Shown: positions 61,638 to 64,000 of the stretch, one piece after another
Numbering within the stretch: the stretch's first letter is position 1
How the letters are laid out: each line of letters opens with the position of its first letter
Assembly: GCA_017522685.1 (NCBI GenBank)
Contig: JAFWYN010000019.1
Location: 124,001-188,000 of the forward strand
Direction of reading: 5' to 3'
Length of the DNA stretch: 64,000 nucleotides
Source of the DNA: Lachnospiraceae bacterium
Lineage (GTDB): Bacteria > Bacillota_A > Clostridia > Lachnospirales > Lachnospiraceae
Translations under genes and position numbers: made by a program
The notes under the pieces: model-generated
What the model saw: the letters and a program-made list of their open reading frames with translations, nothing else
What the model was told of the DNA's origin: nothing
The model's database searches: none

Positions 61638-62512
61638 TATTTCACTAATTGATAACCGCATTCCCTGCAGAATTTGCCTGCGCCCGCCTCTGTTCCGCAG
61701 CCGGGGCAAAACTTGGGTTTGTTGGCAAGTTTCTGTTTTTCCTGTTCTTGTCTTTGTCTGGCTTCCTCCAGCAGGCGTGTCTGCTCTTCCCGCTTTTCTT
61801 CCACTTCTTTCCTAAGCTTCTGAAATTGCTCCATGGATTTCTCTTGCAGTTCCACACCATGTTTCATGCCGTCCACCAACACCATTTCCATTTCACGATA
61901 CATATTTGCAAAATACTGATAATTTACGTCCCGGGTCGGGTCCTCAGACCAATTATTTCTCCTCTCAACCTCAACCTTTACCGAATTCTTGTTCAACTTG
62001 AACTTAATCTCATCACAGAAGTCCGATTGTACTCCCAATACCACATAAAAATCATATCTATATTCATATCTGGGCGGATTATAGCTTACTCTTTGTTTAT
62101 TCTCGTTTAATCTGGTCAATTCCGTACAATATTCGTTTATATCCAACCTGCAATCCTTCAAATAAAGGAAAAAGAAAATATCTGCGTTTTCTGCCACATA
62201 ATCATTCTCTTTGGATACAATGAAAAAGAACGGATATCCCTCCGTATATCCAATATGTATTTTATGGTATTCGCCAAAACTTCTTGTGATTTTCACATGC
62301 TTTAACTTTTCTTTGTTAAATTCTCTATATCCAAGATGATGCTCAATTTCCTTTACTGTGGCATGTCTACGTTCCTCAAACCAAGGGGACAGCTTAGACG
62401 TACATTCCTTACACAAATTGCCGTCCTCCAGCTTACGATTTCCTAAAAGACCGCTTTCTTTCCCGCAAATGGAACATTCCTTCTTCTCAAACATTTTCTT
62501 AAAAAAATCCAT
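61637..62512 (-). CDS. DUF4428 and zinc-ribbon protein
   Basis: A 291-residue protein. The N-terminus has a DUF4428-type zinc finger (CSICGKESGLLGNRKLEDGN followed by LCKEC). The middle (about 60-200) is a folded domain of unknown role. A coiled coil of Glu/Arg/Gln (about 210-260) leads to a C-terminal zinc ribbon, CPGCGTEAGAGKFCRECG. No function is known. The ATG at 62512 follows GGGAGGTG. It lies between pnp and the convergent DUF4317 gene. Confidence 0.85.
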   Translation of the reverse strand: MDFFKKMFEKKECSICGKESGLLGNRKLEDGNLCKECTSKLSPWFEERRHATVKEIEHHLGYREFNKEKLKHVKITRSFGEYHKIHIGYTEGYPFFFIVSKENDYVAENADIFFFLYLKDCRLDINEYCTELTRLNENKQRVSYNPPRYEYRYDFYVVLGVQSDFCDEIKFKLNKNSVKVEVERRNNWSEDPTRDVNYQYFANMYREMEMVLVDGMKHGVELQEKSMEQFQKLRKEVEEKREEQTRLLEEARQRQEQEKQKLANKPKFCPGCGTEAGAGKFCRECGYQLVK

Positions 62513-62608
62513 ATGTAACACCTCCCGCATATGCTTTCGTATCAAGGCTGAATCTCTCCCAAATATTCCTCTAAAATCACCATAACAAAAATCGAAAAAA
62601 ATGTAAAC

Positions 62609-62640
62609 AAAAAACCACTATGGATTTCTCCATAGTGGCT
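62609..62640 (-). terminator. Terminator of pnp
   Basis: CCACTATGGA (62615-62624) pairs with TCCATAGTGG (62629-62638), followed by TTTTTTG on the minus strand. Confidence 0.9.
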
Positions 62641-62653
62641 TCCCAATCAATTC

Positions 62654-64000
62654 TTACGCCTGAGCAACATCCTTCATAGAGAAGCTGATTCTGCCCATCT
62701 TGTCCTTGCCTAAGCACACAACAGTTACCTTGTCGCCTAAAGTAAGTACATCTTCTACATGGTTGATTCTTTCCTTAGCAATCTTGGAAATGTGAACCAT
62801 ACCTTCCTTGCCGGGTGCAAACTCAATGAATGCACCAAATTCCTTGATACTTACAACAGTACCCTTGAAAATCTGGCCTTCTTCGAACTCGGTAGTGATG
62901 ATCTTAATCATTTCTACTGCCTTGTCCATCATATCCTTATCGGTACCGCATACAGATACCTTACCATCATCGGTAATGTCAATCTTAACGCCGGTACGTG
63001 CAATAATCTCGTTAATGGTCTTACCACGCTGTCCAACCACTTCACCAATCTTCTCAGGATCAATCTGGATGGAGATAATCTTAGGTGCGTAAGGTCCAAC
63101 CTCCGGACGGGGAGCTGCAATAGCAGGCTTCATACAGGTATCCATGATGAAAAGTCTTGCTTCACGACATCTTGCAATAGCACCCTCTACGATTTCTCTG
63201 GTCAAACCATGAATCTTAATATCCATCTGGATAGCAGTAATACCATCGGTAGTACCGGTTACCTTAAAGTCCATATCACCGAAGAAGTCTTCCAGACCCT
63301 GAATATCGGTTAATAATACGAAATCGTCATCGGTTTCTCCTGTTACCAGACCACAGGAAATACCTGCAACCATCTTCTTAATAGGCACACCTGCAGCCAT
63401 TAATGACATACAGGAAGAACAGGTAGATGCCATAGAGGTAGAACCGTTTGATTCGAAAGTTTCAGATACGGTACGGATTGCATAAGGGAATTCCTCTTCA
63501 CTGGGAAGTACGGGAACCAATGCCTTTTCTGCCAATGCACCATGTCCGATTTCACGACGTCCGGGTCCTCTGGAAACCTTGGTTTCACCTACGGAGTAGC
63601 TGGGGAAGTTGTAATGATGCATATATCTCTTGGATACTTCATTCTCATCCAAACCATCCAGCTTCTGCTGCTCTGACAAAGGTGCCAGAGTAGTAATATT
63701 ACAAATCTGAGTCTGTCCACGGGTAAACATAGCAGAGCCATGTACACGAGGGATAATATCAACTTCTGCAGACAGCTTACGAATCTGATCAATCTTACGA
63801 CCGTCAGGACGCTTGTGATCCTTTAAAATCATCTTACGTACGGTCTTCTTCTGATACTGATATACTGCTTCGCCAAGGATTGCCAACCACTCTTCGTTAT
63901 CAGCAAATGCCTCTTCCATCTTAGCGGTTACTTCGCGGATGTTTGCTTCACGAACCTGCTTCTCATCTGTGAAAACTGCTTCTTCCATTTCTTCAGGAGT
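62654..64000 (-). CDS. pnp: Polyribonucleotide nucleotidyltransferase, C-terminal part (cut by window edge)
   Basis: About 448 residues of PNPase; the N-terminal part lies beyond the right edge. The helical linker and second RNase PH domain (RPDGRKIDQIRKLSAEVDII, FTRGQTQ, GRREIGHGALAEKAL) are followed by the KH domain (VVGQRGKTINEIIARTG) and the C-terminal S1 domain (FKGTVVSIKEFGAFIEF). It degrades RNA from the 3' end. The ATG near 63988 is internal, since the frame is open to the edge and family members are about 700 residues. A terminator follows the stop. Confidence 0.97.
   Translation of the reverse strand, partial: TPEEMEEAVFTDEKQVREANIREVTAKMEEAFADNEEWLAILGEAVYQYQKKTVRKMILKDHKRPDGRKIDQIRKLSAEVDIIPRVHGSAMFTRGQTQICNITTLAPLSEQQKLDGLDENEVSKRYMHHYNFPSYSVGETKVSRGPGRREIGHGALAEKALVPVLPSEEEFPYAIRTVSETFESNGSTSMASTCSSCMSLMAAGVPIKKMVAGISCGLVTGETDDDFVLLTDIQGLEDFFGDMDFKVTGTTDGITAIQMDIKIHGLTREIVEGAIARCREARLFIMDTCMKPAIAAPRPEVGPYAPKIISIQIDPEKIGEVVGQRGKTINEIIARTGVKIDITDDGKVSVCGTDKDMMDKAVEMIKIITTEFEEGQIFKGTVVSIKEFGAFIEFAPGKEGMVHISKIAKERINHVEDVLTLGDKVTVVCLGKDKMGRISFSMKDVAQA

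Noticed and set aside
1..64000. CRISPR array
   Set aside because: No regularly spaced direct repeats with unique spacers were seen.

Overview
The window is a piece of a low-to-mid GC Firmicutes chromosome. It most likely comes from an anaerobic, spore-forming member of the Lachnospiraceae (Clostridia). Supporting signs are the sporulation genes (gpr, spoIIP, spoIIM, a sigK without a pro-sequence, spoVB), a ferredoxin-type aldo/keto reductase, a GH3 beta-glucosidase with permuted domains as known from Butyrivibrio and Ruminococcus, a DUF4317 protein, and strong GGAGG ribosome binding sites. I cannot name the genus. Most genes run on the minus strand.

Region 1 (1-6.2 kb) is accessory and AT-rich. 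It holds the 3' part of an unrecognised gene, an intact IS200-type element, and two large lipoprotein genes on either side of a small Xre regulator with shared operator-like sequences. A stray C-terminal domain of a RumA-type RNA methyltransferase directly abuts the 3' end of tmRNA. This looks like an integration hotspot.

Region 2 (6.2-18.2 kb) reads ssrA, smpB, rnr, secG, eno (trans-translation, RNA decay, secretion, glycolysis). It is followed by a VanW-type exported protein, an aldo/keto reductase, gpmI, a GH3 beta-glucosidase and an untracked 42-codon leader ORF. Region 3 (18.4-31.6 kb) has thiN, a YgjP-like metallopeptidase, a 240-bp palindromic element, pilT, sigK, and the set hemW-lepA-spoIIP-gpr divergent from rpsT. 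It ends with a TPM/zinc-ribbon pair and a GntR-regulated ABC transporter.

Region 4 (31.7-42.5 kb) has two kinase/phosphatase-like genes, an Xre-TPR regulator, the glycolytic operon gap-pgk-tpiA with elaborate intergenic hairpins, a HisJ-type phosphatase, mnmA and spoVB. Region 5 (42.5-53.5 kb) has xerD, spoIIM, an aminotransferase, rny, recX, LexA-box-controlled recA, pgsA, rimO, rpoZ, gmk and yicC. Region 6 (53.6-64 kb) has rqcH, a cytoplasmic GH5 glucanase, a MurJ/YtgP-type flippase, glgA, a receiver-less Spo0A paralogue, DUF4317 and DUF4428 proteins, and the 3' part of pnp.

The minus-strand order gap-pgk-tpiA, then gpmI, eno, secG, rnr, smpB, ssrA is the Bacillus glycolysis/secG/tmRNA neighbourhood stretched by insertions. 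The items most worth following up are the receiver-less Spo0A, the operator-linked lipoprotein/Xre triad, the 240-bp palindrome, the hairpin hiding the eno ribosome binding site, and a two-copy intergenic repeat. No CRISPR array, rRNA or tRNA gene was seen.
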